DNA of 64,000 nt from positions 1 through 64,000 of the forward strand of contig NW_013652052.1 of assembly GCF_000499385.1 (NCBI RefSeq), given 5' to 3'. The position numbers were made by a program, and so were the translations under genes. The notes below the pieces were generated by a model, which saw only the letters and a program-made list of their open reading frames with translations, was not told where the DNA came from and searched no databases. The DNA comes from Eimeria necatrix. Lineage: Eukaryota > Apicomplexa > Conoidasida > Eucoccidiorida > Eimeriidae. Below are positions 42,669 to 56,381 of this stretch, one piece after another; within the stretch, counting starts at the first letter, position 1, and every line of letters begins with the position of its first letter.

Positions 42669-43167
42669 GAGCAGCAGAAATGAACTAATTCTGGTGTTTG
42701 CAATTGCTGCAGTAAGTCCAGCTGCTGCTGCAGATCCTCCTGCTGCAGCTGCTTTGGCCGGGCGGCGGGATAAAAGCTCTGCTGCTGCTCGTGCCGGTGT
42801 CTTTGTTTCCTTGAGCCTGCTTACGGGCTAGCAGATGTCTGCTGCCAAAGACAAAAAGAATAAAACTTTAGAAGTGAAGGCTGCTGCTGCTGCTGCTGCT
42901 GCCTGACCGCCGGTCTGCCTCCCCACGTGGGCAGCAAAGACAGCCGATGAAGCGACAAGCCGGGGGGCAAAACGAGGTACTGAAGGTCACTGTTGTTGTA
43001 CGGCAGAGACAGAAAATAAAAAGAAGTCTATATAAATATATTCTTGTTGCTTAGCTAATAGTTTTGTGAAATGCGGCGGCAGAAAAAAGCAGGAGAGCAG
43101 ATCAGCGCGCGCCGATCGATCACGGATGAGCCGCAGCAGCAGCGACTTTCGCTGCCGGTGCTGCCCA

Positions 43168-43200
<33 letters not shown>

Positions 43201-46200
43201 CCGTGAGCTTCGGTTTAGCCCAGGCAACCCCGCAGGCCTTTCTTTCTAAATAAGTATTTATTAACTTTGCAAAAGAAAGGAAGAGACAAAAGCAAACATA
43301 GAAACTGGAGTAGGAGGCGTGGCGTCCGTCGGCAGCTAGGCGGTTCACCCATCCCTGTTGCCGTGTCTGTCGATTTCCATCTCTGGCTAGTCCAACTTTA
43401 TTCAAACTTATGCATTAAATACAATTTAACAAATGTTTTTCGTGAATTTACTCCGGAATGCTAATATCCAGCCCTAGACATGTTCCCCTCATGCTGTCCA
43501 GACTGCATCGATACCAGTGGTGCTCCAGCGGCTTCGGGTTCTGGTGAACATCTTGATTTGGCAATTTGCAAGTTTGGGTAATTAATGAGTCATTAATAAT
43601 CCCACTCATTTCTTTTCTTTTAATGTTTTCACAGTATCAAATTTCCTCGAAGCTTTGACTGCCGGTGTCACCTCAGGCATGCAGGAGCTACAGACTCCCC
43701 GGAAACGACATATGCAGCAGCAAACAACAGTAGCCTCCAAACATTGTTTGTACATTCTTCATTTCCTCTTTATAGAGTCATTAAGGCTTATTTAAGGCCT
43801 GAAGGCTGCTTTTGTTTGCTGCAGTGGCCAGCCAAGTTGCCTGTCTTCGCGTCACTGCTGTAACCCACAAACAGCCTCATTCAGTAAGGATTAAAACTCT
43901 GCTGCACTCCGCCCGTGCAGGTTCGAACCCCACTACTGTTGCTGTTAGGCAATTTAGATTAAAAATGGCAAAGTGGGGGCCATTTGGTGGCGAGAAAGTC
44001 CACCAGCAGTGCCTAGTAGCAGCAGTTTATGAATTTGCACAGACACAGCCAGATACCCAGCGAGCTAGTTAGCAGCTAGCTAGCTAGCTAGCTAGCTAGC
44101 TATAAGGCTAACCGAGTAGCTAGAAAGGCAGCTACTCACTCAACTAGTTAGCCACCTGAAACAGCAACTGTTTCAGTAAGAAGCACTTTGCAATTTCCGC
44201 AGTTTCGACAATCACTAAACGGGGTTTCTTGAATGTTTCTTTCCTTAGTAACAGCGCTTTCTCTAAGGAAGCTCTCGCCGCTCTAGTTATGCATTTGGGC
44301 TGGAGGTGTGGCGCATTTTCCTGGCAGAGTTGTCGCATTATTTGCAGCTTCTGGGTTTTCATCTCCTTGGCCTGAAAACCCTCTTAGTGCAGAATAGTAC
44401 AGGAGGCTTTGAGGGTTTTTTCTCTTTATGAAACTGTGTGCAGGGCTGCCTGGGTTGGCGGGGAACTGGGGCAGTATCACGGTCTATTATGTATATATAT
44501 TTTTATATATATTATGTATATATATTTATATATATATTTGCCTGTATATATACATCTTTATATACCTATTTATATATTGCAGGAACTGGCCACAATTGCG
44601 CAAGACGCGCTGCATGTTTGGAAGTCAGTATTCCCTTCACTGAGGCTCCAAGGGTCAACAATGCCAGTGGAGCTAACAGGGAAGTCATATTATTCACGCG
44701 TTTTCAATTTATATTCTTGCAAGTGTGTTGTAGCGGAAATCATTACTCCTATGCAATAGCAAAGTCCCCTAAACCTGGCCAATTCTGAAAATAAAATATT
44801 ACACACACTTTTGACGCCATGAGCAAATGAATCCGTGCATCGCATTGCAACTAAATTGCTGAAGAAAGAAGCTAGCAAGTGGAAGTGAGGGCATCAGCGA
44901 CAGCCACAATGACAGGCAAACGAAACAGTATCTTTCAGAATTTAGTTGCTATTCCGTTAAGTGCATCCTAACGCCACAGAAGAGGCAGTGCCCGAGACTG
45001 GCACACAACTCACAACATTAAGAGAAACATTTCAAAAAGAGGAAACGACTGATATCGCCAGGAGAGCCAAGGAAAGCCAAGAAAAGCCAACAGATACTCG
45101 CAGGATTCGGGAGAGGCGTTGGAAAGGGGTGGAAACTGTTATACTGGCCAATACAAAGGGGCGCAAGACAGGCGTTTCAGCCAACACTATTTATATAAAT
45201 ATGCATTAGAGCAATTCATGAGTCTACCGAATGCAAGAACTGGGTTTCTGAAAATGCCTACTCACTTGCCCGCGAAACAACGAACCCGCCGGCCTTCGTG
45301 CACAAGCCGCAGCAGCGCACACTAAAAAAGGCGAAGTTCTCCGCTTTCCAATATAATTTGTTGAATTAAGCAAAACACACTCCATGGCGGTTCTGGTACA
45401 ACAGTATTCAGCACCTAGGCAGGCTTGGTATTCATTCACCCACCAACGAAGTGCCCAGAAGCACTACGCATTACTGTGACCCCCGGTATTCGCAGCATGC
45501 AGAAGTTTAGTATTGCGAAAGATGAACAAAAATATTACTGTAAGGTGTGCAGCTGAGAATAGCTGCAAGGTGGATTCCGGAACCTGCGCTTCTTGGGGCC
45601 CGAGGCGAAAGTGCTTACTGTTCACGATTTCCGTGAAGAGTGCCTAAAGCCCCAAAAAACAAAGTTTCAGTATGCATATATGCTTTCAGCAGATAAGAGA
45701 ACCTTTTTGTTGGTAATTAATAACAGTTCTGTCAGACTGAAGCCGCAGCACACGCATTCCTCTTTTGGAAGGAGCGCTCACGCCTGGTATGTGCTGAAAA
45801 ACTAATTGGCACCAAATGCTGCGACAAGTGGCTCCTTTCTTGTAAAGAAAGTGTGAATATCTTTGTTGGCGAGGACTAGAGCTGATTGGATCTTCAATGC
45901 ATGCTGCGTAGTCCTGGCGACTACACCTGTTCAGCAATTCGTGACAATAGCCCCTGAGAGGCCACTGCTACCGAAGTTTAAGATATATTTTAGACAAGGC
46001 TGGTTAAACTTTTGCTAACTTCCTATTACCGTCTCGCAAGCTTGTATACATCATTTCATAATGCTGTATTTCCTTGGCAGGGAGGATGGCATGCCGGCAA
46101 GAAATTGAGCGAACTTCTCACCACATCACAAACAAGCTTTTCCGAAAATGCTTGGTCTTTTGGTATTTACTTTCTGCTGACACTATAGCTACTTCATCCA

Positions 46201-47936
46201 GAAACTCAATAAGAGCTGGTAGAATCGAGTAAGCCGGTTATGCCTACGCAGTTGGCAAGAGAGCGCTACTCTGCTGCCTGTCGCTCTCAACTTTGCACAC
46301 TTACGTATACAAAACTGCAATCCAGATAGCTATTACATAATTACATGTATTCAGGAATTTTAGGTTCCTTTAGTGAAAAAGTAGTAGTATTTTTCATACT
46401 CCGATTCCCCCTGGCAGTGGAACAGTCCCATCCAGCCCCGATGAACTATCAAAAAGCATGCACGGGATGCTCCACTAAAAGCAAAATGGCACAGTGTATA
46501 AAGCTGCCTGATGCTTTTTAGTATTCGTTTCTTTCCTACTTTGACTGCGGGCAATAATGCAGATTCCAGCTAATTAATTCCATGGATGAAATGGATGCAT
46601 GCAGAGTACAACTCCACAAAGACCACTAACCACACATCGTTTTGCCTGCTTTTGCACGCATTCTATTACAGCACTACAAGAATGAATCGCGGGATTACTT
46701 GAATTTTTTGTCTATGAACTGAGGCGCGCTGGACCCAGCTCGAAACAAACTTTACGCCTAGTACACAACACGATTGAGCTCGAAAAACTTGGTAAACTTC
46801 ACCAACTTTGCACATTATTTTTAGGTGTAGAATGCGCATAACTGCATACGGAACTGCAGAACAAGCGGGGCACTCGACAAAAAGTCATTTCATGCAACTG
46901 TTTCAATTCTCTTTGATGTCTAGCACTGGCATCGAGCGAAAGCAAGTTGTTGCATGCCCTTGCTTTTGAGCACTTCAGATAGACAAAGATTAAGAGAATA
47001 AAATAAAAAATGTCTAAGAAAGCCCCAGATCGGGGCCAGATCACGAGCACACGAAGATGAAGCCACTTGCGCTTTGGGGCTGGACACAGTAGCATAAATG
47101 AGGCGAAGATCAATATCGCTGTCAGGATTCAAGCAAATGATGCCTGGAATCAAAAATCAATTGCATTAAAAAGGAAAAAATGTGTCCAGAGTAGTAAAAA
47201 GTGGCATTATGAGCTGGAATGACATGAACCACAAAGTTGGCTTGCCTCGGTTGGTGAGAGGCCACTAATGCAACTGAGCACTCAACGCTGCAGGGAGTGG
47301 TGATCAGCCTTTTTAATCTTTTAAATTAACTCATTTCCAATTTTATAACGTGTGAAATGAAGTGCAGTGAGCACTCAGAAAGCATAGCACTACAATCTAG
47401 GTACTTAGTTTAGGAGGCACAGAGAGGCACCCAGCCGAGCTAACTGCACGGAAATTCGTGCCCAAGCAGCCTATCTCACATAAATGTTGAGAGGTTTAAC
47501 AAAAATTACATTTTTTAAGGTAATATGTTCACAATCTGGGAACTCGGGAGGGTTGGGGCCCCTCGGCAGAAGTGCCTCTTGGGCTAGTACTAGAAGACCC
47601 GCCAGGTCAGCAAAGAGGTAAGCCGATGCACTCCAGCGTGTACAGACAGATCAGCATGCTCATTATTTTATACTATTATTCAATAAAAGACAAAAAAGGG
47701 TTTTTTGTATTTCGTGGCCTGTCAGGATGAGCTGCATGCAGTAAAAGACAGTCTAAATATACTTTCACCCATAGTTCTGCGGGAGTCATAAAGATGGGCA
47801 ATCACTGGAGTGCAGATTGCACTATGAATCCGATCCTGAACATGAAAGACAGAAATGTGAAAGACCAAAATGGAAATGGAAATGCCGAGAACAAGGCTTG
47901 GCTTCCACATTCTTGTCAGTTACCAGCCATCCTGGT

Positions 47937-48029
47937 GAAAGTGTTTGTACATCTTTGCACAGTGTTGGGAGTGTTTTTAGCCATCCTGAAAACACTCCCA
48001 ACACTATGCAAAGATGTACAAACATTTTC
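47937..48029. repeat. Long hairpin: 41-bp arms, 11-bp loop
   Basis: The arm 47937-47977 is the reverse complement of 47989-48029 in 39 of 41 positions. One mismatch would be a G-U pair in RNA, the other a C-A mismatch. The loop is TAGCCATCCTG, and GCCATCCTG also occurs just before the left arm. Confidence 0.95.
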
Positions 48030-48619
48030 TAAGGTCAATAATTAGCTTTGGAAGTCCCAGACCTCTAAAAAGATTCAAAAAACTGGGCTTTGGCGGTCCC
48101 AGAAACGCAGCATGCGAAGTTCTGCCAGATGGCAAAAAGCTTAACTTGACTACAGAGCCTACAGGGCCTATTCACCTTTATAATTCTTTCATTTTTGTGC
48201 TTTGCATGCGGGTCGAAGTGCAAATGTGTTGCATGCAATTAGCAGTGCCTCTCAAGGCCATTTTTCTTTCCCACTGTAGTTCGCGGCGCAGCTCTTCGCG
48301 GCTGCGGAGTGGCCGCAACAAAGCCGCGATCTTTTTGATTGCTGAATTACATAAATTGAAATAAAAAGAAAAACAATTTCAAAACCCTCAGTTGAGCTCT
48401 GTGGGGCTTCTGTAAGAGTAGCTCCAGCCCCTTGCATGCATGCATCGGGGGGCTTTTGGGTGCAGTGGCAGGCGGCAGAGTGGGACTGGATCTTATTGGA
48501 TCTTATTCCTCTTAAGCAATAAGTCTCCTTTTATTCATCAAATTATATTAAATGAAAGTTAATTTTAGATAGAATGCAGAGAAGAAAACACAAAATGTAC
48601 AGAGAACAAGAACACAAGA

Positions 48620-49690
48620 TGATTCAAATCCTTTTCTTTGTAGCCAGTGATCTGAGTCCGGCCTGAAGTATTTCAATTGTTTTCCACCGTCTAGAAATTG
48701 CAATTTTTCTAAAATACAAATTCCGGCGAACAAGACAGAAGCTGGTTCGAGTTTCCTTGCGTTTGCCAAAGTGCACAGAAGGTGATTCCCAAATGAAGGA
48801 AATGAAGGCAAAAATGGCTTTTTCCAAATTCAAAATGGACCATTTTTGCTTTACTTTTGAAAACTTCTGTTTATGTGTGGCGATACTTCATGAATTTGAA
48901 AAGATATGTCCGGAAATATATCTCTTAAAAACATTTTGTAGAAAATGTGTTTCGAGTTCTGTTTGCCTTTGCTGTAGTGTTAGCCCATGAGTTTGGAAAT
49001 TCAACTCTGCGAACAGAACCATTTCATAAATATTTTATTTCCAAGTCCTGTTTGCTTGTCTGTTAATGCCAGTGCATGCACTTGGAAATATATTTCTTAA
49101 AAATAAAGACTTATCATACACATTATGTGAAATATATTTCTTAAAAATAAAGACTTATCATACACATTATGTGCCAAAATTCCTATTTAGTGCATGAACT
49201 TGGAAATATATTTCTTAAAAATAATGGCATTTTTTGTAGTGTGTGCACACATTTTGTCCCAAAATTCTGTTTGCCTCTGTTATAATGTTTGTGCATGAAC
49301 TTGAAAATGCAATCCTTAAAAATGAGAGCATTTTGCCGTTTGCATCTGTTAAGATGTTATTGCATGAGCTTGCAAATAAAATTCTCGAAAATAAAAGCAC
49401 TTAATAAATATTATATTTCCAAATTCTGTTTGTTTCTGTCATAATATTATTGCAAGAACTTGAAAATATATTTCTTGTAAAAAAGGCATTTCTCAAACAT
49501 CTTGTTCTTAATTTCCGTTTGCCTCCGTCACAATGTTGCTGCACAAACTTGGAAATAAAATTCTTAAAAATAAAAAAAAACGTTCCATAAATGGAAATAA
49601 AGTCCTTAAAAATAAAAAAACTTCCCATAAACTTATTTCCAAACTATTTCTCCGTCTCGTACTATTGTTGCATAAACTTTTTAAAAATTA
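48620..49690. repeat. Decayed tandem satellite
   Basis: Recurring pattern of TTTGCCTCTGT, ATAATGTT, TTGCATGAACTTGGAAAT and ATTCTTAAAAATAA at roughly 80-110 bp spacing. At about 49086-49172 a 44-47 bp stretch (AATATATTTCTTAAAAATAA, then GACTTATCATACACATTATG) is repeated in perfect tandem, a recent duplication. Confidence 0.75.
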
Positions 49691-50269
49691 GATTCTCAAA
49701 ATAGAACAGCCCCGCATTATAATTTGGAAAATTTATTTTATGAAAAGTTTGCAGCTAAGGACGAGCGGCACACAGAAAAAAGAATTTTTAACTTTTTCAT
49801 TGTATAAGTTCCAAACTTTCCAGGAAACACAAAATCTTTTTTGAAGGTCTTTACTATTCAAAAAAAGAATCTTCTCTTAAAAGCATTTTACTTTTTTCAA
49901 GAAAAGAATCTTTTCCTAAAAGCATTTCATTTTTCATTAAAAAATTAATATCCAAAAATTGACAAAGTGCTTCACAGCTTCAAATTTGGAAAAGCCCTAC
50001 GCGAAATATCTAATTAGGAATTACATTTTAATTAAATGTTTGAACCAAATATTGGATTTGGAATTATATTTTGATTAAATGTTTTAACCAAACTTTAAAT
50101 TGGGAATTATATTTTAATTAAATCTTTTAAAGACTCTTATTTGCTGCTTCTGTCCCGCCCAGGCCTTCAACATAAATCATTTCTGCACTTCATTTAATTA
50201 AATTCTTTTTTGTTTAAACCATTTTTGCATTTCACTTACTTAAATTTTTCTTTTCTTAAATTGCAGAAC

Positions 50270-50715
50270 TCCACTTTGGCCCAGGGGGCCCCCCACGGCC
50301 AAATCTGTGGGGCCCAGGGGCCAGCAGGGGGGCCCCAAGCCCCCCTTAAGGCCATTTTTTGGTCTTTATTTATTTATTTATTTATCAAATATTTATTTGG
50401 TCATAATGTGAAAACCCAGGAGGCCCCAAAAGCCTCTGGGGGGCCCCATGGGCCCCAAAAGCTGCTATTGCAAAGAAATACCCCCAATAATGGCCCTGCA
50501 GGGGCCCCCTGGGGTCCCCTGGGGCCCCCCGGGGCCCCCCAGGGGCCCCCCAGGGGCCCCCCTGGGGCCCCTCTGGGGCCCCCCGGGGCCCCTGGGGCCC
50601 CTGGGGCCTTGGGGGCCTGGGGGGCCCCGGGGGCCCCTGGCTGGCTGTGAGCCCCTGTGGGGCAAAGGGGGGCCTCGAGGCCTCCAGAGCACTCGAGGGG
50701 GCCCCAAACCCTCGA
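50270..50715. repeat. Second GGGGCCCC-rich block
   Basis: Same composition as 41.2-42.1 kb, ending directly before a telomere-like array. The Gly/Pro open frames are not credible genes. Confidence 0.85.
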
Positions 50716-50734
50716 AGTTCTTGCAAACAGCCAG

Positions 50735-50934
50735 ACCCTAAACCCTAAACCCTAAACCCTAAACCCCAGACAGGGATTCCAATCTCCAGACCCTCCGCTG
50801 CTGAAGGAGCTGCGAGAGATGAGCGAACACGGCTTTGCTGCTGCAGTGCACACAGCAAATGCAGACATGAGCGGGAACCTCCCGAGGGTTTAGGGTTTAG
50901 GGTTTAGGGTTTAGGGTGTAGGGTTTAGGGTTTC
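50735..50934. repeat. Inverted pair of telomere-like arrays upstream of the VID27-like gene
   Basis: AAACCCT units at 50735-50767 and TTTAGGG units at 50886-50934 flank a 118-bp spacer. This is the same arrangement as in five VID27 introns, but I find no convincing exon on either side. Further AAACCCT arrays follow at 51541-51587 and 51690-51745. Confidence 0.8.
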
Positions 50935-51088
50935 GGGCACAGATTTTGGATGCTTCTAAGTGGGATATTCGCACACACTAAACTGCAGCGTGGAGTGTAC
51001 AGACAGAAGGAACTGAGAAGGCAACTCAGCAGCTCGCGACGCCAGTGGACCACTGGACAGGGTATGCTGCTGCTGCTGCTGCTGCTGT

Positions 51089-51124
<36 letters not shown>

Positions 51125-51762
51125 AGCTGCTGGCTGTGCGCAGTTTTGTGTGTTTGATTCCACTTGTCTTGAAGTTTAAAATTAAAAGAAATAAAAGATT
51201 TGTGAGACAGGAGAGGAAGAAGCCTGCAGCTCGTTGGGGCCCTGCTGCTGCCCGGGCGCTGCTGCCACTGCTGCTGCTGCAGCAGCTGCTGCTCCTGCTG
51301 CTGCTGCTGCTGCTGAAGCAGACGACCTTCAGCAACACAGCGACGAAACTACTCATATATGCTGGCACACAAGTGAAAAAGAAATGAAGTGCTTTTGATT
51401 TTGGATTAGGGTTTAGGATTAAGGGTTTCCACTGCACATCTGAGGTGTATGTACACCTCAACACCCACTACCGAGCTCAGCGTCTGCAGCTCCGCTCGAA
51501 CGTTTGCGCGAACTCCAGACCTCACTTCTCTACTTCTTATCCTCAAACCCTAAACCCTAAACCCTAAACCCTAAACCCTAAACCCTAGAGGCTTGACTGG
51601 CTGCATCTCAAGCTGCCGTTTACTCGCGCGACGCGTGGGCGTCCTTCTCTGCATGTGTCTTCATCTTTTAAAGGCTAAACCCTTGACGCTAGGGCCTAAA
51701 CCCCAAACCATAAACCCTAAACCCTAAACCCTAATCCGTAAACCCCAGACCCGAACTTCACA

Positions 51763-52257
51763 ATGCTAAGCCTACTGGGGGGCCTCTTGAGAGGCCGGTC
51801 GCAGCAGCAGAAGAAAGACAAAAGCGCTAAGGGCTCAGACCCCTTCGCCGACTCCAAAGGTAAGAGCCTAAACCCTAAACCCTAAACCCTAAACGCTAGA
51901 CCCTAAACCGTAAGCCCTAAACCCTAAACCCTAAACGCTAAACCCTAAACCCTAGGTCCTGAATGCGAAGGCGGCAGGCCGGAACTCCGAGGGAGCAAAG
52001 CGCAGGCCAGGAACTCTGTTGAAGCGCTCACTGGACCCTAAGCCCTAAGCCGTAACCCTAAACCCTAAACCCTAAACCCTAAACCCTAGGGCTGCTGCGA
52101 GTTGCTGCAGTTGACGTGTATCTGGTGCGGGGGGAAAAGAGCAGCGAGCTGCTGCTGGATTGTTCTTTAATAATATCTTCGGAGACTTGTGTTTTTATTG
52201 GAGACCCTCCAGACGATGGTTTGGGAGCAGCAGCAGAACTCAGCTTCCTGAAGAAGT

Positions 52258-52288
<31 letters not shown>

Positions 52289-52427
52289 AGCCAGCAGCAG
52301 CAGCAGCAGCAAATTCGCCCTCGAGCTGCCGCACTCCGCCGTCTCCAGCTTCAGGCAGCACAAGCCCGACATGGTGCAGTTTGCGGTGAAGACAGAGTCA
52401 GGTGATTAATAATATGAACATAAATAA

Positions 52428-52462
<35 letters not shown>

Positions 52463-53457
52463 AATAATAATAATTAATTAATAAATGCTAAATTGTGGCA
52501 ATTTGGAAGTATAAGTGGCAGTTAAAGCTGCTGCTGCAGCAGCTTTAACTGCTGCTGCTGCTGCAGCAGCCGGCTAGTCCGGAAACTCGCGGGGTGTACA
52601 TACACCTGACGCAGTTTGTGGCCGCTGAAGATGCCTCCATTAATGCAGCATAAATTCATTTCTGTTAATTTCATAAATCTGGATTTAATTGTCTTTAATG
52701 GTTTTATTTTGCTGCAATCTTTTGCCTTGCTGCAGCTGCTTTTTGTTGGGGTGTATGTACACCGCAGAACATTTTGGATTTTCCGGGTGTATGTACACCG
52801 CAGCGCACGCGGTGTCTGTACACCTCGCCGCATTAGCAGTGCAGATCTTTTTAATTCAAATTTCATTTTATTTATTTCTTTAATTTGTTTCTTTATTTGC
52901 GGCTCTGCCCTTGCATGCGTTCTGGGGTTGCAGTGTATGTACACCTGGATTTGAGGGCACAGGAAGAGCCACATGCATTTATTTTCATTTTTATTTTTGA
53001 ATTTGATAAGACGCATTATATTTATTTTAAAAGTTTTGTAGAGTCTGAGGGAATGCTTATATTTCTTTATCATATATGTGTGCATGTATAGCTGCAGCCA
53101 CTGCAGCAGCAGCAACAGCAGCAGCTGCTGCTTGGATGCTGCAGCAGCTGCAGCGTCTGCTGCAGCAGCAACAGCGGTTGCTAATTGTTTGCTGCAGCGC
53201 GTAAGAGGGTTTTTTTTGTGCTGCAGATGCAGCAGCAGAACTGGGCCTGGTGTTCGCGACGGAAGCTGCTGCTGCGCTCTTCAGCCAGCTAATGGTGTCT
53301 TCCATTTGCTGCTGCTTTGCTGCAGCAGCAGCAAGCCGCTGCTGCCTGCAGCAGTTCGACCGCCTCGCAAATGAGTGGCTTACGGTGGAGTCCGAGGCGG
53401 AGGCCTTCATTAAGGAAAAAGAGGATTGTTCAGAGGCCTACCTGCTGGTTTACAAGG

Positions 53458-53507
<50 letters not shown>

Positions 53508-53691
53508 GGCGGCAGCAGCAAGGAGGGAGCTGCGGGCAAAGAAGGCAGCAGCAGCGGCAAGGGGAAGGCAGCAGCAGCAGCGGCGAGCAGCAGCAGCACT
53601 TTGCCTGCTGCTGCAGCAGACCCGGTCGCCACAGCAGTTGCTGCTGCAGTCGACGCTGCAGAGAACGAAGACGCCGCTGCTGCCTCTGGCG

Positions 53692-53740
<49 letters not shown>

Positions 53741-54018
53741 CAGCATTCCTGTGCCCCTCTGCTATGTTGCCATTTCCTATGACGAATTTATTGTGCCGCT
53801 GCCGCAGCAGCAGGAGCTGCAGTGGTGGGGGCCTTCGCCTGAAGGGGATAAGCGGCTATACAAGATTAGTTTTGCTGCTAGTGCAGCAGCAGCAGCAGCA
53901 GCAGCAGCGCCAGCAGCAGCAGCAGCAGCGCCAGCAGCAGCAGCAGCAGCAGCAGCGAGCGAGTCCAGCGCCCCGCCGCCCACGGCCAAGCAGCGAAAGC
54001 AGCAGGAACAGCAGCAGA

Positions 54019-54075
<57 letters not shown>

Positions 54076-55464
54076 GCCGCAAGTTCCTTGACACTTATGC
54101 TCTAGTCCTTGCGGAGGTCAGCAGCAAATGCCGCTTCTCCCCAGAGGAAGATTTGGAGAAGCAAATTGGGTACTATGGGGAATTCAATACTGCTCCCAGT
54201 TGTAAACCTTAAACCCTAAACCCTAAACCCCAAACCCTAAACCCTAAACCCTAAACCCTAGGTCCCGAGGCAGAGGGGCGACCAGCTCAGGGCCCCGCAA
54301 AGGCCTTTAACGACCCACTTACTCTGCTGCGAAGCCTTTCTGACTGGAGCGTTTAGGGTTTAGGGTTTAGGGTTTAGGGTTTAGGGTTTAGGGTTTGCTG
54401 CGCAGACGGGGAGGTAGAAGGCATGCAAATTGAAGACGCAGAAAGCGACCCGTCAGATGATGAGGAACAATTCCCCATTGTTGCGAGAGACCCAACAAGG
54501 TAAACCCTAAACCCTAAACCCTAAACCCTAAACCCTAAACCCTAAACCCTAAGCCCTAAGGGGGCCTGCAGTGTTGAACCTATACCGTAAGCCCTAAACA
54601 GTAGCGCAGCTGCTGGCTTCACAGGCAGTGCAGCGGGCTTCCGATGAGAGGGTTTAGGGTTTAGGGTTTAGGGTTTAGGGTTTAGGGAACGTTGCTTGAA
54701 TGACAGCTCCGGGACGCGTGGTTCAGCGCTCTGAGGGTTCAGGGTCTAACCGAGGGTTTAGGGTTTGAGCCAGAGCCTTGGGTTTAGGGTTTAGGGATTA
54801 GGGTTTAGGGTTTAGGGTTTAGGGATTAGGGTTTAGGGTTTAGGGTTTAGGGTTTAGGGTTTGGCGCAGGGACTTGCTGAAAACGGCCCCCGACTTCATG
54901 GCCAACGAAATGCTGGAAGCTGGGCAGCAGCGGGCGGTGGTTTTTAGGGTTGGGGCGGAGGGCCAAACCCTCAAGACAAAAAGGGACATGCAAGTCCTCA
55001 GGTTCGCAAACCCTAAACCCTAAACCCTAAACCCTAAACCCTAAACCCTGGGGCCAGCAGCGCGAGGCGCGGCGGGAGCTGTAGGCTCCTGGCGCAAGCC
55101 TCCAGTTTGGAGTTGCTGTTCGCCACGCCCCAGGTCATTAGAGTCCTAAACCCTAAACCCTAAACCCTAAACCCTAGACCCCAAACCCTAAACCCTAGCA
55201 GTAAGGTGTGCGCGGGATGATGCACAGGTTCGACGAGTATGGCAAGCCATCTGTCGTGGCGACAATCGACGGATCCAAAGTATGTTGCTGCTGCTGCTGC
55301 TGTTGCTTCTGCTGCTGTTGCTGCTGCTGCACGTGCTGCTGCTGCTGCTGCAGCAGCTGCAGGATGTGGTGCTGCTGCTGCACTCGCTGCCAGCATCATC
55401 GTTCCCTGCTGCCTTGCAGCAGCAGCAGCAGCAGCAGAGAGAGCGGCAGCAGCATCACCAAGAG

Positions 55465-55505
<41 letters not shown>

Positions 55506-56343
55506 CCAAGAGCACAGAAAGAGCAGCAGCAGCAGGGACAGCAGCAGCAACTGCATCAGCAGCTGCAGCAGCAGCAGAACCAGCAGCAGCAACAGCACAT
55601 TTGCTGCTGCAGTTTGTTTTGCTGCTGCTGCTCTCAGCTAAACTTGCAGGGCCAAGATCAGGGGCTGTCTTCGGCGCTGCTGCAGGACTGCGTAAGCTGC
55701 TGCTCAAAGCATTTGATTAATTTTTATTCATTTATTTTTAATTATTTATTATTATTTAATTATTTATTTTTATTTATTTATTTTTTATTTATTTATTATT
55801 TATTTTGTTTATTTGCTGCTGTTTGCCTTTACTTGCTGCGCACTTGGGCTCGCCGCCGGCTCTCCCGGGCCGCCCCTGACTGTCTGCTAGCTGGCTAGCT
55901 AGCTGGCTAGCCAGCTGGCTAGCTGGCTAGCTAGCTAGCTGGCTAGCTAGCTAGCTGGCTAGCTAGCTAGCTGGCTAGCTAGATGGCTAGCTAGCTGGCT
56001 AGCTAGCTAGCTGGCTAGCTACCTAGCTGGCTAGCGAGCTGGCTAGCAAGTTAACTGGATAGTCAGCCGGCTGGGTAGCTAGCTGGCTAGTTGGCTTGCA
56101 AGCTATCTGGCTAGCAGGCTGGCTGGCTGGCTAGCTGGCTGGCCAGCTGGATAGCTAGCTGGCTAGCTGGCATGATGCACAGCTAGCTGGCTGGCTAGCA
56201 AGCTGGCTAGCTAGCTAGCTAGCTGATTGGCTAGCTGGCGAATTAACGAGCTGTTTGGTTGGTTAGATAGCCAGCTAGTGGCTAGCTGCCAGCTAGGTAG
56301 CTGGTTAGCTGCGCAACTCGCTGGCTAGCTAGCTGTAGAGGTG

Positions 56344-56381
<38 letters not shown>

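Larger units (their letters stand above)
43000..50200. other. AT-rich, gene-poor island inside the repeat-rich half
   Basis: CAG runs nearly stop at 43.2 kb and telomere-like repeats are absent until 50.7 kb. Only short open frames without recognisable features occur (for example 45593-45805). It contains a GCTAGCTAGC run at 44066-44102, an AT run with TATATA-type sequence at 44490-44580, the 41-bp hairpin at 47.9 kb and the satellite at 48.6-49.7 kb. I support no gene here. Confidence 0.5.

Noticed and set aside
42836..42906. Short plus ORF MSAAKDKKNKTLEVK followed by Ala
   Set aside because: Could be a first exon, but no partner exon or homology can be shown.
43820..43945. tRNA-like B box (GCAGGTTCGAACCCC at 43917-43931) with a possible A box upstream
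   Set aside because: The T-arm has mismatches, the acceptor arms pair only partly, and no anticodon arm can be placed. At best a decayed tRNA.
50210..50741. Collagen-like Gly-Pro-Pro ORFs
   Set aside because: Low-complexity translation of GGGGCCCC sequence, present on both strands.
50950..51387. 145-codon ORF with poly-Leu between telomere-like arrays
   Set aside because: Mainly CTG runs; no splice or homology support.
53078..54105. Alternative Gln/Cys/Leu ORFs over VID27 exon 3
   Set aside because: Frame shadows of CAG runs. Only one frame gives non-repeat sequence that joins neighbouring exons in phase.
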